Position numbers and translations under genes: made by a program
Shown here: piece after piece, positions 45,565-64,000 of the stretch
Layout of the letters: every line of letters begins with the position of its first letter
Numbering within the stretch: the stretch's first letter is position 1
Assembly (NCBI GenBank): GCA_024291935.2
Contig: CM044306.1
Location: forward strand, 25,007,501-25,071,500
DNA length: 64,000 nt
Reading direction: 5' to 3'
Source of the DNA: Okapia johnstoni
Taxonomy: Eukaryota > Chordata > Mammalia > Artiodactyla > Giraffidae
The notes under the pieces: generated by a model
Databases searched by the model: none
The model's input: only the letters and a program-made list of their open reading frames with translations
Told to the model about the DNA's origin: nothing

Positions 45565-45815
45565 ATCGCTCCTCTTCTCTGGATCTTGGTACACGCAAAA
45601 CTTTGTTTGTGCCCTCCAAGACTGGAGTCTCTGTTTCCCTCAGTCCTCTGGAAGGCCTATAATCAAATCTCACTGGCCCTCAAGGCCAGATTCCCTGGAG
45701 ATTCCCAGTCCCTTTGTCAGATCCCCAGGCTGGGAAGCCTGACATGGAGTTCAGAACCCTCACAGTAGTGCAAGAACTTCTTTGGTATTATTGTTCTCCA
45801 ATCTGTGGGTCACCC

Positions 45816-46104
45816 ACCTGGCAGGTTGGAGAAGGCAATGACAACCCACTCCAGTCCTCTTGCCTGGAAAATCCCATGGACGGAGGAGCCTGGAGGGTTG
45901 CAGTCCATGGGGTTGCTAAGAGTCGGACACGACTGAGCGACTTCACTTTCACTTTTCACTTGCATGCATTGGAGAAGGAAATGGCAACCCACTCCAGTGT
46001 TCTTGCCTGGAGAATCCCAGGGACGGGGAAGCCTGGTGGGCTGCCGCCTATGGGGTCACACAGAGTCAGACACGACTGAGGTGACTTAGCAGCACCTGGC
46101 GGGT
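45816..46104 (+). repeat. Bov-A2 dimeric SINE nested in L1 5' UTR, with target-site duplication
   Basis: Two tandem Bov-A units, starting at about 45827 and 45970, are flanked by acctggcaggt (45816-45826) and acctggcgggt (46094-46104). Confidence 0.92.
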
Positions 46105-46785
46105 ATGGGATTTGATTTGATCACGATTGTGCCCTTCCTACCATCTTGCTGTGGCTTCTTCTTTGTCTTTGCATGTGAGTTATCTTCTTTTGGGTTCCAG
46201 CATCCTCCTGTCAATGGCTGTTCAACAGCTAGTTGCAATTTTGGTGCTCTTGCAGGAGGAGATGAGCTCACGTCCTTCTACTCTGCCATCTTGAACTGGA
46301 TGCATAGCTATGTTTTTAAAAAGTCATTATCTTTCAAAAATTCCTCTTGAAAAATTGACAGAGGAAATTAATTGGGAAGTGTATACATGAAATGAAATCA
46401 GCCGTGGGTTGATTATGGTTGAAGCTCGGTGATAGATATAAGGAGGTTCATTATATTATTCTGTATACTTTAGTTTTATTTAAAATTTTCCAAAATAGGT
46501 TTAAAGATCTTGTGATCGCCCGTACTACCCCTAGGCCTCAAAGGACAGAGGTGCTGAGTATTATAGCAGCAGATTGCAATCTGGACAGCCCTAAGGTGGG
46601 GAAGTCCTCTGTGGGCCGGTGGAGACTTTCAGGGCACTTTCAGCTGACTCCTGGCCCAGTCCCTGGTTCCCCTGGTTTTGGGAAAAGAGAGAAGGGTCAA
46701 TAAGAAAGGCTAGCCTCAGTGAGCCTGGTGGCACTGGGTTCGGGCAATGCCACCTTAAGACAACTGAGGGTGTGATTGGATGGCT

Positions 46786-46795
46786 CTAAAAATAG
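46786..46795 (+). promoter_or_regulatory. MEF2-type site upstream of SGCA
   Basis: CTAAAAATAG is a perfect match to the MEF2 consensus. It lies about 1.1 kb upstream of the SGCA start codon, with E-boxes at 46641-46646 (CAGCTG) and 46828-46833 (CACATG). A role in muscle expression of SGCA is inference. Confidence 0.45.
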
Positions 46796-47523
46796 TAGGA
46801 GAAGCTGCAGCCAGGAAGGGAGGGAATCACATGTTGCCACTGAGGGGCTGAGGCCCGGGCAACTAGCCAGGTTCTGGCTCCTCTGCCGGCTCCCCCAGAG
46901 CTCTCTGACTTTCTTCTGCCTCTTTTCTTCCTCTTGCCTTTCATCTTTGAGAAGGCAGAGAGGTACCAAAGTGACTCTGAAACACCCTGCCCGGTCTGAC
47001 AGCCTGAGTGGACACTCATTTTGGAGTTTGTGGCTGTCCCGGGGCAGGTGGGATGGTCATGTGGGAGAGATGGAAGGGACAAGGACTGGGTGACCTGCCC
47101 ACCAGTCACCTCGGTCTGCAGACCCACACCCTCCCCCTCAGGCTAACCCAGGGAAGATCCCAGATGTCCTTGCCTGGAGCATCTGCTTGGGGGTTCGGTG
47201 GCAACCCCCTCTGTCTCAAGGCCCAGAAAGAAACCTCACACAGGTCCAGGGATGCAAAGATCAGAAGATCCCATTCCACCCACAACCCTGTGTGGTTGGG
47301 TTGTGCACAGGGACAAAGGGAGCCCCGCTCAGCCTGGGGCAGGATGCAGGACAGAAAGGCTTCAGAGAGGAGAGGGTGCCTGTGCTGCGTCTTGAAAAGT
47401 GAGTGGAAGTTTGCTGGTAGGATGAGGGCAGAAAGGGAACTCAGGCAGAGGGAACAGCTTACACAGAGGGGTATAGACAGAGTAAGAGTGGGGCAGAAGT
47501 GAGGTGGGGCAGAAGCCTGTAGT

Positions 47524-47526
<3 letters not shown>

Positions 47527-47561
<35 letters not shown>
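47527..47561. repeat. (TG)n microsatellite
   Basis: About 17 TG units roughly 360 bp upstream of the SGCA start codon. Confidence 0.95.
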
Positions 47562-47562
<1 letters not shown>

Positions 47563-47827
47563 TGAAGAGAGGCGGGGATTCTGGATAGCATGGCCAGCTA
47601 CAGGCAGGGCCTGAAGCCCATCAGCCGCTGGGGAGCTCAGGGCAATGGGAGTCATTAGGGTTTTAAGAGGGGAATCAAGGCAGTTAGTTTGGTGATCTAG
47701 AAAATACACTCTGGGCCCTGCAAGGGGATGATTGGAGGGATCTTGTCATGCGAAGACTGGGTCCACCCCAGATTTAGCGCCTGCTCTGGGTGGGGATGGC
47801 GAGGGCCCTGTTGGCTGAATCGGGGCC

Positions 47828-47833
47828 CAGCTG
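47828..47833. promoter_or_regulatory. Proximal E-box (CAGCTG) upstream of SGCA
   Basis: CAGCTG about 85 bp upstream of the start codon. It could bind myogenic bHLH factors, or lie within the 5' UTR; the transcription start is not known. Confidence 0.3.
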
Positions 47834-47918
47834 CTCTGGGACACCTGCCCGTGCCTCTCCCCGCCTCCTCCCTGCTCCTGTCTCTGTCACTCACAGGCAG
47901 GGCCAGGCTGGGGCAGCC

Positions 47919-56479
<8,561 letters not shown>

Positions 56480-56758
56480 GGGCTGGCCCAGGTGGGTCCA
56501 GCTGGGCAGTGCCAGCCTCTTTCTGGGAATAATGTGGCTTCCATCTCAAGGCTGTCGCGGGGGGTTGGGGGATGGAAAGGGGCACAGAGATCTGTCTGCC
56601 CCCCAGGGTAGTGGTGGGAAGGTGTTCAGCAGTGCCAGGGGTGTGGCCCCCAGTGCCAAGCACTCAGAGTCCAAGGATCAGGGTGGGGAAAGCCGGAGAA
56701 TTGGGGCCTGGTTCTCACAGACTCTCACTCTCTCTTCTCTTTGCTGCTCCCATTCCAG

Positions 56759-56935
56759 CCCTGGCCTTGTCCTCCCTTCTCTCCCCACTCACAGAGCAGC
56801 CATGACCGTGACCACATCCTTCCTCCTGACTCCAGTTCTTGGCCGTCTGGACCCCAAGCTTGGAGGATGGCCTGGGGTGAGGGTGTCTGGGATCAGGACC
56901 CACAGAATAAATACCTGCCGCTCTGCTCATCGATT
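56759..56935 (+). other. SGCA: SGCA non-coding last exon with poly(A) signal
   Basis: An acceptor AG at 56757-56758, after a pyrimidine tract, pairs with the donor just after the stop codon. AATAAA is at 56906-56911; the cleavage site is estimated about 20 bases later. Human SGCA is also known to have a non-coding final exon. Confidence 0.75.
56906..56911 (+). terminator. SGCA: SGCA poly(A) signal AATAAA
   Basis: Canonical AATAAA about 430 bp after the stop codon, within the non-coding last exon. Confidence 0.8.
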
Positions 56936-57119
56936 GCTGTGTTTTCGTCTCAGAAGCCTCCTTCCCAGCCCTCACTGCTTCTGCTTCCCTTTCTGCCTTG
57001 TGGATGCCCTCAGAGGTAGCCTGGGGCTGCCGCCTGACCTCGGAACTCATAGCATTTTTACATTTCTCAAATTCTCTGTAAGTAAGAGGGAAAGACCTGC
57101 ATATGCAGCCTTGATATTG

Positions 57120-57250
57120 ATCCTCACATGAATCCAATACTGAAGGACAACTGGATCATTATCCCCATTTAACAGACAAGGAGAGAGAGAGAGTGACTTA
57201 CCCAAGGTTACAGAGTAGGCAAGTGGCAGAGCTTGGATGCAGGTCTGTTG
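57120..57250 (-). repeat. MIR SINE, reverse orientation
   Basis: 'attatccccatttaacagacaaggagagagagagagtgacttacccaaggttacagagtaggcaagtggcagagcttgg' is antisense MIR. Confidence 0.75.
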
Positions 57251-57875
57251 TGTCCACCTCTACCCTGCCTTTTGGAGGGCTGAGAGGTTCTGGAAGCAGG
57301 AGATCTGGGCTCTCACCCATTCAGATCCCCTGGAGGGAGGCCCCTTTGTAAGTCATAACCTAGATATGGAGAGGGGGTTAGGGTGGAGGACTCTCAATGC
57401 CCTGGATCAGTGACCCCTCTTGGGGGGCTCCTCAGGGACAGGGTCGAGGTCCACAGGACACGGCACAGCCTGGAACCTTTGTTGAGCTTGATGTCACCAG
57501 CTTAGCTTGGTCCCCATGTGAGCCCTGGAGAGCATGGCTGACCAGGAAGCGGCCACAGCTTGTTCTTCCCAGGTGGCTGTAACCAAAGCAGGCCAGGTCC
57601 TCTCCTGCCCTGCCACAAGAGCCACACCCAGTCTCGCATCTGATGACCTCTTGGGAGAGCAGGCCAGAGATGGCCCCAGAGGGGACCCAGTTAAAGAGGG
57701 GGAGGGAGGAGCAGGGTCTTTTGGCTCAGGCCCCTGACCAAGGGGGCAGCTCTGAGACAATCCAGCCAAGGGGAAGCTCTGCCACCCTGAGGCCTCTACA
57801 CCCCTTTCTGAGCTCCTCACAGTAGGCCTGGGCCCCATCCACTATCCTGGAGCTGATGTTCAATCACGCCTTCTC

Positions 57876-57998
57876 TGTGTGTGTGTATGTGTGTGTATAT
57901 GTATGCATGTGTGTATGTGTTATATGTGTGTGTTATGTGTGTATTGTATGCATGGGTGTCACATGTATGTGTGTATATATGTTATGTGTGCGTGTGTG
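57876..57998. repeat. Imperfect TG/TA-rich tract
   Basis: Degenerate tgtgtatgtgtatatg units over about 120 bp. The overlapping Cys/Val/Met-rich frames are artefacts. Confidence 0.85.
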
Positions 57999-60309
57999 GA
58001 GGGGGCAGGTGGAAGGGATGCACGGGACTTTTCTCTCACCTGGAGACGAGAGCCCAGCCTGGAGATGAGGGGAAGCTGAACCAGCTGAGGCAGTCCCCAA
58101 TCTAATAGTGGTGCCCCCAGGGCCACTGCGGAGGGCTGAGTTTCTGAACACTGCATCCCACTTTTCAGAAATGTGTAGGCAAAAGGGTCATGGGGGCCCC
58201 AAGTTGCTCCTGGACTCCCCTCCCCTTTTTCTCACTTCCCAGAATCCCCATTTTGAAAAAACATCCTGAATTCATTCACTTCTCACAGCTTCCACAATGA
58301 CTTTCCCAGGCCAGCTCCAGGATCTGGCTCCTGGACCCCAACAGCAGCCTCCCTGTAGCCTCCCTGCCGCTTTTGTCTTACCTCCAGTACCAGTCAGGCC
58401 AGTTCTTTAAAAGGAAAAATCAAGGAGTCTCGCCCCTCTGCTGTCAACTCTCCATTGCCTTCCCGTGACAGCAAGGGGAAAACCCAAAGTCTTGGCCAGG
58501 CTTAGAGACCCCATGTATGCCTCTGACCTCATCATCCTAGCTCCCCATGCTTGCTTGCTCCAGCCACACTGTCTCCTAACACACCCCTGTTTCAGTGCCC
58601 TAGCCCCTGCTCTTCCCTCTGTTGGGACCCCCAGTCTCCTATGTCCACAAAACTTCCCCTAAGTGCAGTCATTTTGGCTTCTGTGCAAATGTCAGGTCTC
58701 TAGAGAGGCCTTCCCCCTACTCAGAGAGCGCTCTCTACCCATGACTCCAGGCCCATAGGATGTGCCCTGTATGAGCACCTTGTTGGTCTCAGCTTTGGCC
58801 CTAGGGTAAGCTCCAGGAGGGCAAGATTCTGTGCTCCCCCAGGGGCAGTGCCTGCACATAGCGGGCGCTCAGGGAAGTCGTGTGAAAGAATGTGTAAAGG
58901 GAAGACATCAGGTCCAGGCCTCTCAGGGTTCTTGAGTATCTTGCTCCTCCTCTCTGGGCAAAGAGAGTGAGGTGAACAAGGCCACTGCTATAGCTTTTAC
59001 CATTATCTTGTGGGTGCCCCCCTTCCCTGCTGGCCACCCCAAACCCATTGGTTAGTTAATCCCAGAAGCATCCATGGAGGCAGGAAGGGGATCCAAGCCT
59101 CTTAAATATATGTGCTCAATAAACTCAAGGGGCTCTTTATGTAACAACCCCCAATCACATGGACTCTCTGACTTTTCATTCGCAATTTCCTCCTTCCCCT
59201 GGGGGCCCTCATCTGGCTGAAACCCGGAGCTGCTCAGATTGGAGACTCTCCGCAGTCAGCCTGCAGTCTGGGATGGTTCTTCCTTGCTCCCTGTCCGGCG
59301 GCCCCCACCCCCATGAGGAAGAGGCCACCCTCTTATCCTGGACCCAAGCGCTCTTCCTGTTCCACCTGGATGGGAGAGTCTGAGACCAGACCCACACTTC
59401 CCTGTGCCTTGGGATCTTGGCAGTGCCTCCCTCCCAGCTCAGCTACCAGGAGCACACGGGAGCCTGGCTGCTGGCCGAGGAGGAAGTGGCCCAGACATGA
59501 CTAGGGGGATAGCGTGACTGCGGAGGACAGTGAGCTGTGCCTGGATGCGGACGCACGCAAGCCCCACTGCCCTGGCACTCAGCACCCCTTTACATATGCT
59601 TGGAGGGGCAAGATTCCACCTGGCAGTCATACCTCAGCCCCTCACCACCAAGGACAAATAGCTGCTCCTCCCTGAGATTCCATCTCACTCCCTCCCTCAT
59701 CTCCTCCAGCGCCACACCCACACTGCCCACAGGACCCCGTGTCTTCACCTTCATCCCAAACACAGCTCTCACGTATGACCTGACTCTAGACGGTTCCTCA
59801 CCACCTCTCAAACTGGTGAGAGGACCTTTTGCCAGCCGTGAGGACCCAGGGACCCCTAAGCTGGCCTCAGCCCCCGCATGCACACTTCTTCCTTATTCTG
59901 GAGACATGTTCATATATATACATGCATGCTCACACCTATGCCCATTTAATAGCGACTCCCTTGGTGTATATGCTGGGATTTGGAGCCAGAGTGAGCAGGG
60001 TTCCAATCACAGCTCAGTTTACTCACAGACATTAATTGTAACTGTTCTGGGGGCTTTTGTGAGAGTTTGGGAGAACTAGGCAAGTGCCTGGCATCTGGTA
60101 GCTCCCAAGAATGAAAACTTTATTACATACAAGTACTCACACGGTCAGTCCAGAACCAGAGGTCTGTGAGGTCTCCTTGTCCCCTAAGACCCGAAATGGC
60201 TCAGTTTCCATTCTACGAAGAGTTCAAGCAGTGAGTTGGGGAGGAGCCTGAAATTCGCCTGCTCCTGGGCTCTGACCTGCTGTCCATCCAACCCCACTCT
60301 GTCTGCTAA

Positions 60310-60545
60310 GGCAGATGCTGGCCACCTGTGGCCACCAAACACTTGAAATGTGGCTTCCAAACTGAGATATGCTGCAGATGGACTCATGAAATGATAATAT
60401 TTGGGGATATACTGGGTTAAATAAAATATCTTATTAAAATTAACATTCCCTGTTTCTTTTTATATGTTTAGTACGGCTGCTAGAAAATGAAAAATTACAC
60501 ATGTGGCTCACTTTTTACTTGTATTGGATAGTACTGGTTTCACCG
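60310..60545. mobile_element. hAT-like non-autonomous DNA transposon remnant
   Basis: 'ttgaaatgtggcttcc...ttaaataaaatatcttattaaaattaac...gctgctagaaaatgaaaaattacacatgtggctcac...tattggatagtactgg' has the structure of an old mammalian MER-type hAT element. Family name not assigned. Confidence 0.45.
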
Positions 60546-62084
60546 TCCTACCTGTATCTCAAGTCCAGATTGACCCAAACCCAAACCGGAACTCAGCCGC
60601 TTTCTAGAACACCTGCTCCCTCCAGGCCTCTGCATGCATTAGTTTTCAGAAGCCTTGAGGAGAGGGAGCGGTTTGTCTCACAGCAGTACAGTCACCTAGC
60701 ATTGAATATGTGGTGGCGTTCTTGTTCTAAAATGTGCTCTGGTGTCCACCCTACCCCATCTTCCTTTCCTCCACTGCCGTCTTATGCAGAGAAAACCCCA
60801 GTCTCTCCATTCCTCATTTGCTCTGGACTCACCTCCCTCCAGGCCTTGCCATGCACATCCCCTGCAAAGCACTGGATTCTCCATGAGTGTAAGGGCCTGA
60901 TCATCCTCCAAGACAAAAGCCTTCCTTCTTCCAGGGTTTTGCCTCCTGGTCCATGGACATCTCTCAGCCCTCACACCTGGAAGGGGATGCAGGGACAAAG
61001 CTGCTGACCCGCACTAAAGCCTCAGCGGCCCTGGACTTCAGGATGGTGGCCTCCCTGCCCCCAGCTTCTCCTCATTCCCCCCACACTCCTCCCTGCTCTA
61101 TCATCTCCCTTTCATCCTCATCACACAAACAAACTCTCCTATGCCCTCAGTCATGTCTATGCACACATGCCCCATGTATGCAGACCCCTCCATTGTCCCT
61201 CACACACCCACACTGGTGCAGGATCCCTTTGAACATCGAAGCATTTGGTCCTAGGTGAGTGGGTACTTTCTCATTCACCCAGGGATGACTGCGGGAACCC
61301 ACCTCACTCCCTCTGCTCCTGTGGGTCTTGCTTTCAGAGCCCTGTGCTTGCTCCAGCAGCCCCGCAGTCAGCTCCACCTGTCCCTGTGGGCACCTGGCCT
61401 GAGGCTCCCACGCTCAGCTGAGAAGCCCCTCTCAACATCACCCAGCTCTGTCTTAGAGGCACCTGGGGAGCTGAGTGTTAAAAAGCCTGAAAAAAAAGAG
61501 GGAAAATCAGCCATGTTTCAGTTATAGAGAGTCCTGCCAGGAGATGGGTTCGAGCCACAAAAAGGCCCCAGGATTCTGAGAGAAAGCAAAAAGTGAAAAA
61601 TCCAAAGGTAGCGCCCCTCTTTCTAGAATCTTCGATCTAGATTTGATTGAAAAATCAGTTGCAGGAGCATGACCCATTCCCTCACCGAAAAGCAAAAGTG
61701 AGTCCATGGAGCAGCAGGCAGAACGGGCCGCGGTGCCTCCACGCGTGCGGGCAGCGGGTCTTGGGGAGCAGCTCTGAACAGCTGTATTTGGGCAGCTGTG
61801 ATGTCAGCAGAGAGGAGGGCTTGAATTTGGAATGTAATACAACGGCCCCTTTGTCCCCCTCCCCTCCTGTCCTGCACACACACTGGAACCACAGTCTGGC
61901 TCTAACGCACGTGACACAGGCAGGAATGCACAGTGGGGCTCTGTCACCACTGCAGCCCTGACCAGCGGCGGGTGTCACCTCGCGTGCCCTCATGCATGCA
62001 TGTGCACACTGCAAGCACACACACATACCCAAGTGTAAATCTGTGCACATGTAGTGAGAGGCATAGTACCCCCGCTTTGCACAG

Positions 62085-62240
62085 AACTGTGCTGCTCAGC
62101 TCGGTAGCCACAAGCCATAGGCAGCTATTAAAGTTAAATACAATAAAATGAAAAATGGAGTCCTTCAGTGGCACACCCTCATGTCAAGTGCTCTACAGCC
62201 ACAGTGGCTAGCAGCTACCATATTGGTAGACAGAGAACGT
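62085..62240. mobile_element. Second hAT-like DNA transposon remnant of similar type
   Basis: 'ctcggtagccacaagccataggcagctattaaagttaaatac...tcaagtgctctacagccacagtggctagcagctaccatattgg' shares the 'gtggctag...taccatattgg' end with known mammalian elements. Confidence 0.45.
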
Positions 62241-64000
62241 GTTTCTCATGGCAGCAAGCCCAGGCCTACACCTCTCACCGCTAGTTGCTCGCACATGGGT
62301 CTGTATGTGCTCTTCCTCTCACACTTGCTCACTCTTGTTGGCAGTGATGCTCACACGCCACGTGCTCTCTTAAAAGGGCCACCTCTCAACCTCACCTTCT
62401 CTTTCTTTAGTCTCCCCGGCATCTATGCCCGGACCTGCGCCCAGCATTGCAGTACCTGGCCTCCAGCCTGCCTCGGCCAGCTCCACTTGACCTGGAGAGA
62501 ATCACAGGGTGATAATATGACAGCATGACAGTGGCAAAAATGTCTGGTCTAAGGCTGAGATGAATTCCGCAGACATGGAGAGCTTTGGAAACTCAAGTCA
62601 GACTCAGCTTGAGTTGGGCAGGAGAATGAGGGGACAATGAGACATTCAAAATATAAGAAAGATCTAGAAGTTAAGAAGTGTGGTGCAATTGCTGGTGTGA
62701 CAAGTGTGAGCACGCGAGGAGACAGTGAGAATGAACAGGTGCATAGTGATCAGGTAAACCCTTGGATGCCAGTCTTGGGTAGATTCTGGATCCCCTGTGG
62801 GGGCAGATGGAGATGGGATCAAGATGGCCAAGGGCACCAAGGAGCAGGAGGTCCAGGTGGATGGGTTGCTGAGGCTGGTGTCAGGCCTGCATCACCAATC
62901 ATTCACTGGATTGATCAGAGGATCATCAGGTAACTTGAGATAATTTGCATATTGAATAAACTTTTGTTTAAAGCCACAATTTTTTGTCATCTTTAAGCGA
63001 ACTCCACTATCCTGAAGGTGAGAGAAGTACTAATGATGAATTATTAAAGGCTATAGTTAACCCCCATGACTATTTAATGACAGCCAAGGCAGACAATGGA
63101 CTCTGAGGACTTGTTCACCTCTCTGTGGACCTGAAGGAGGGATGTGGGCCTTTTCTGCCCAAAGTTTTATGCTCTAAGACCTTGCAGGGGACAGGGAGGT
63201 TTGCGTGACAGGGTAGCTGTCAACTTTTCCCCATCTCTAGGTCTCTGGGCGCCTGGTCTGCTTCAGAGTTCTGACTCCCTGGATCTGCTATGTCCCCACA
63301 GACTGCACACTGCTGTCCCTCTTCCCTGAGATTGGGGATCTGGCCAGTCACCTTCCCTGTAGGGGGCCTCAGGCTCTCAGGCCAGCAGGAGGGGCAGGCA
63401 GAGGGTGAGGGAAAGGGGAAGGGAAGGAGAAGAAGGAAGAAGAGGAAGCAAGAATTTTTAAAAATGAGAAGGAACGAGCAGGAGGCAGGGGCTGGTCAAA
63501 ATGAACTCCCCAGGCCAGGGGCCATGTTCTGGGGACTTAGAAGGCTAAGAGAGATCTAGGACATGCCCAGCTGGTCAGGAAGGCCTGTCGCCTTCCGGTA
63601 GCACTGGGAAAGGACCTGGACTGCAGCTCTCTAACGCCCAAGGTTCTCCCTTTTCCTCCCGGGGAGCCCAGAAGAAGCAGCAGGAGGCACTCCTTCCTTT
63701 TGGTCTCCTCTGGCCCTCAGGGCAGCCTCAGGAACCCCTTCTCATTCAGTACTGCTGGATGCTCCGTTGGGGGAGCTCAGGGAGGACAAGGAGGGAGAAG
63801 AAGCCAGATGACTCTCTGCATTTGCCCAGGGAGACTCTTAGTTTCTTCTCCCTGCCCCACCTCTCTCCCACAACCATGGGCCTCCCAGTGCCCACCCCCC
63901 TGCTGAGGAAGTGCTACCAAAGCCCCCAACCCTGCAGGATGCCCCCAGCAACGGAAGGGGGCAGAAAGAGTTGATGACAATGATGAGCATGGGCGTGGGC

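Larger units (their letters stand above)
43960..46310 (-). mobile_element. Ruminant L1 LINE: 5' UTR and ORF1 part, reverse orientation, with nested SINEs
   Basis: On the minus strand, 44788-44576 encodes ORF1p coiled-coil sequence (INSRISEAEEQIND, EGRMVEIT, NEDSLRDLWDNIKH) with stops and frameshifts beyond. Upstream, to about 46310, lies a typical L1 5' UTR beginning with the inverse of 'gccatcttgaactgga'. ORF1p is the RNA-binding chaperone of L1. ORF2 is missing from this copy. Two SINE insertions (45411-45564 and 45816-46104) interrupt the 5' UTR. The open frames here are not host genes. Confidence 0.85.
56936..64000. other. SGCA downstream intergenic region (toward COL1A1 in human)
   Basis: 7 kb with no recognisable exon. 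It contains a MIR (57120-57250), TG-rich sequence (57876-57998) and two probable DNA-transposon remnants. Gly-X-Y coding typical of COL1A1 does not appear, nor do I recognise its C-propeptide. Confidence 0.6.

Noticed and set aside
56936..64000. Expected COL1A1 3' end
   Set aside because: Human synteny predicts it nearby on the minus strand, but I recognise no C-propeptide or Gly-X-Y coding up to base 64000.

Overview
This is vertebrate nuclear DNA from a ruminant (bovid or cervid). The evidence is spliced genes with GT/AG introns and long non-coding stretches, plus many ruminant-specific repeats: Bov-tA/Bov-A2 SINEs, BovB/ART2A pieces and artiodactyl L1. The gene order matches human 17q21.33. 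In window coordinates it reads SAMD14 (minus, 5' part only), PPP1R9B (minus, all exons), SGCA (plus, complete) and the testis linker histone HILS1/H1-9 (minus, nested in an SGCA intron). In human, COL1A1 is the next gene; it is not recognisable here and should lie just past base 64000.

Layout. 1-12.9 kb holds SAMD14: part of coding exon 4, coding exons 3, 2 and 1, and a 5'-UTR exon in a CpG-rich promoter near 12.6-13.3 kb. Its introns carry MIR, Bov-tA, ART2A and a degenerate BovB LINE. 13.3-16.4 kb is an intergenic spacer. 16.4-32.6 kb holds PPP1R9B (spinophilin/neurabin-2), 10 exons ending in a CpG-rich first exon and promoter. 32.7-47.8 kb is the divergent PPP1R9B/SGCA intergenic region. 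It is repeat-dense (nested SINEs in an L1, older L1, tRNA-type SINEs) but contains a small CpG-rich patch near 42.1 kb with NRF1- and CTCF-like motifs. 47.9-56.9 kb holds SGCA (alpha-sarcoglycan): nine coding exons and a non-coding last exon, encoding 388 residues. HILS1 lies antisense in its intron 8 with an intact 184-codon frame. 56.9-64 kb shows no gene.

The genes are not an operon-like unit. SAMD14 and PPP1R9B are same-strand neighbours; SAMD14 has the SAM domain that PPP1R9A (neurabin-1) carries at its C terminus and PPP1R9B lacks. SGCA acts in the muscle dystrophin-glycoprotein complex, and HILS1 in spermatid chromatin.

Most notable anomalies. (1) PPP1R9B exon 1 has three one-base excesses that break the frame and together restore it. 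(2) The 3' end of that exon, which should encode the PP1-docking RKIHF motif, is missing, as is a donor site. An exact residue count (429 + 28 + 360 = 817) supports the loss of a 28-codon block. Assembly error is the simplest explanation for both, but neither can be settled from this window. (3) HILS1 keeps an intact reading frame. (4) SAMD14 has an overlapping uORF. No previously undescribed system was found; the region is an ordinary, repeat-rich mammalian locus.
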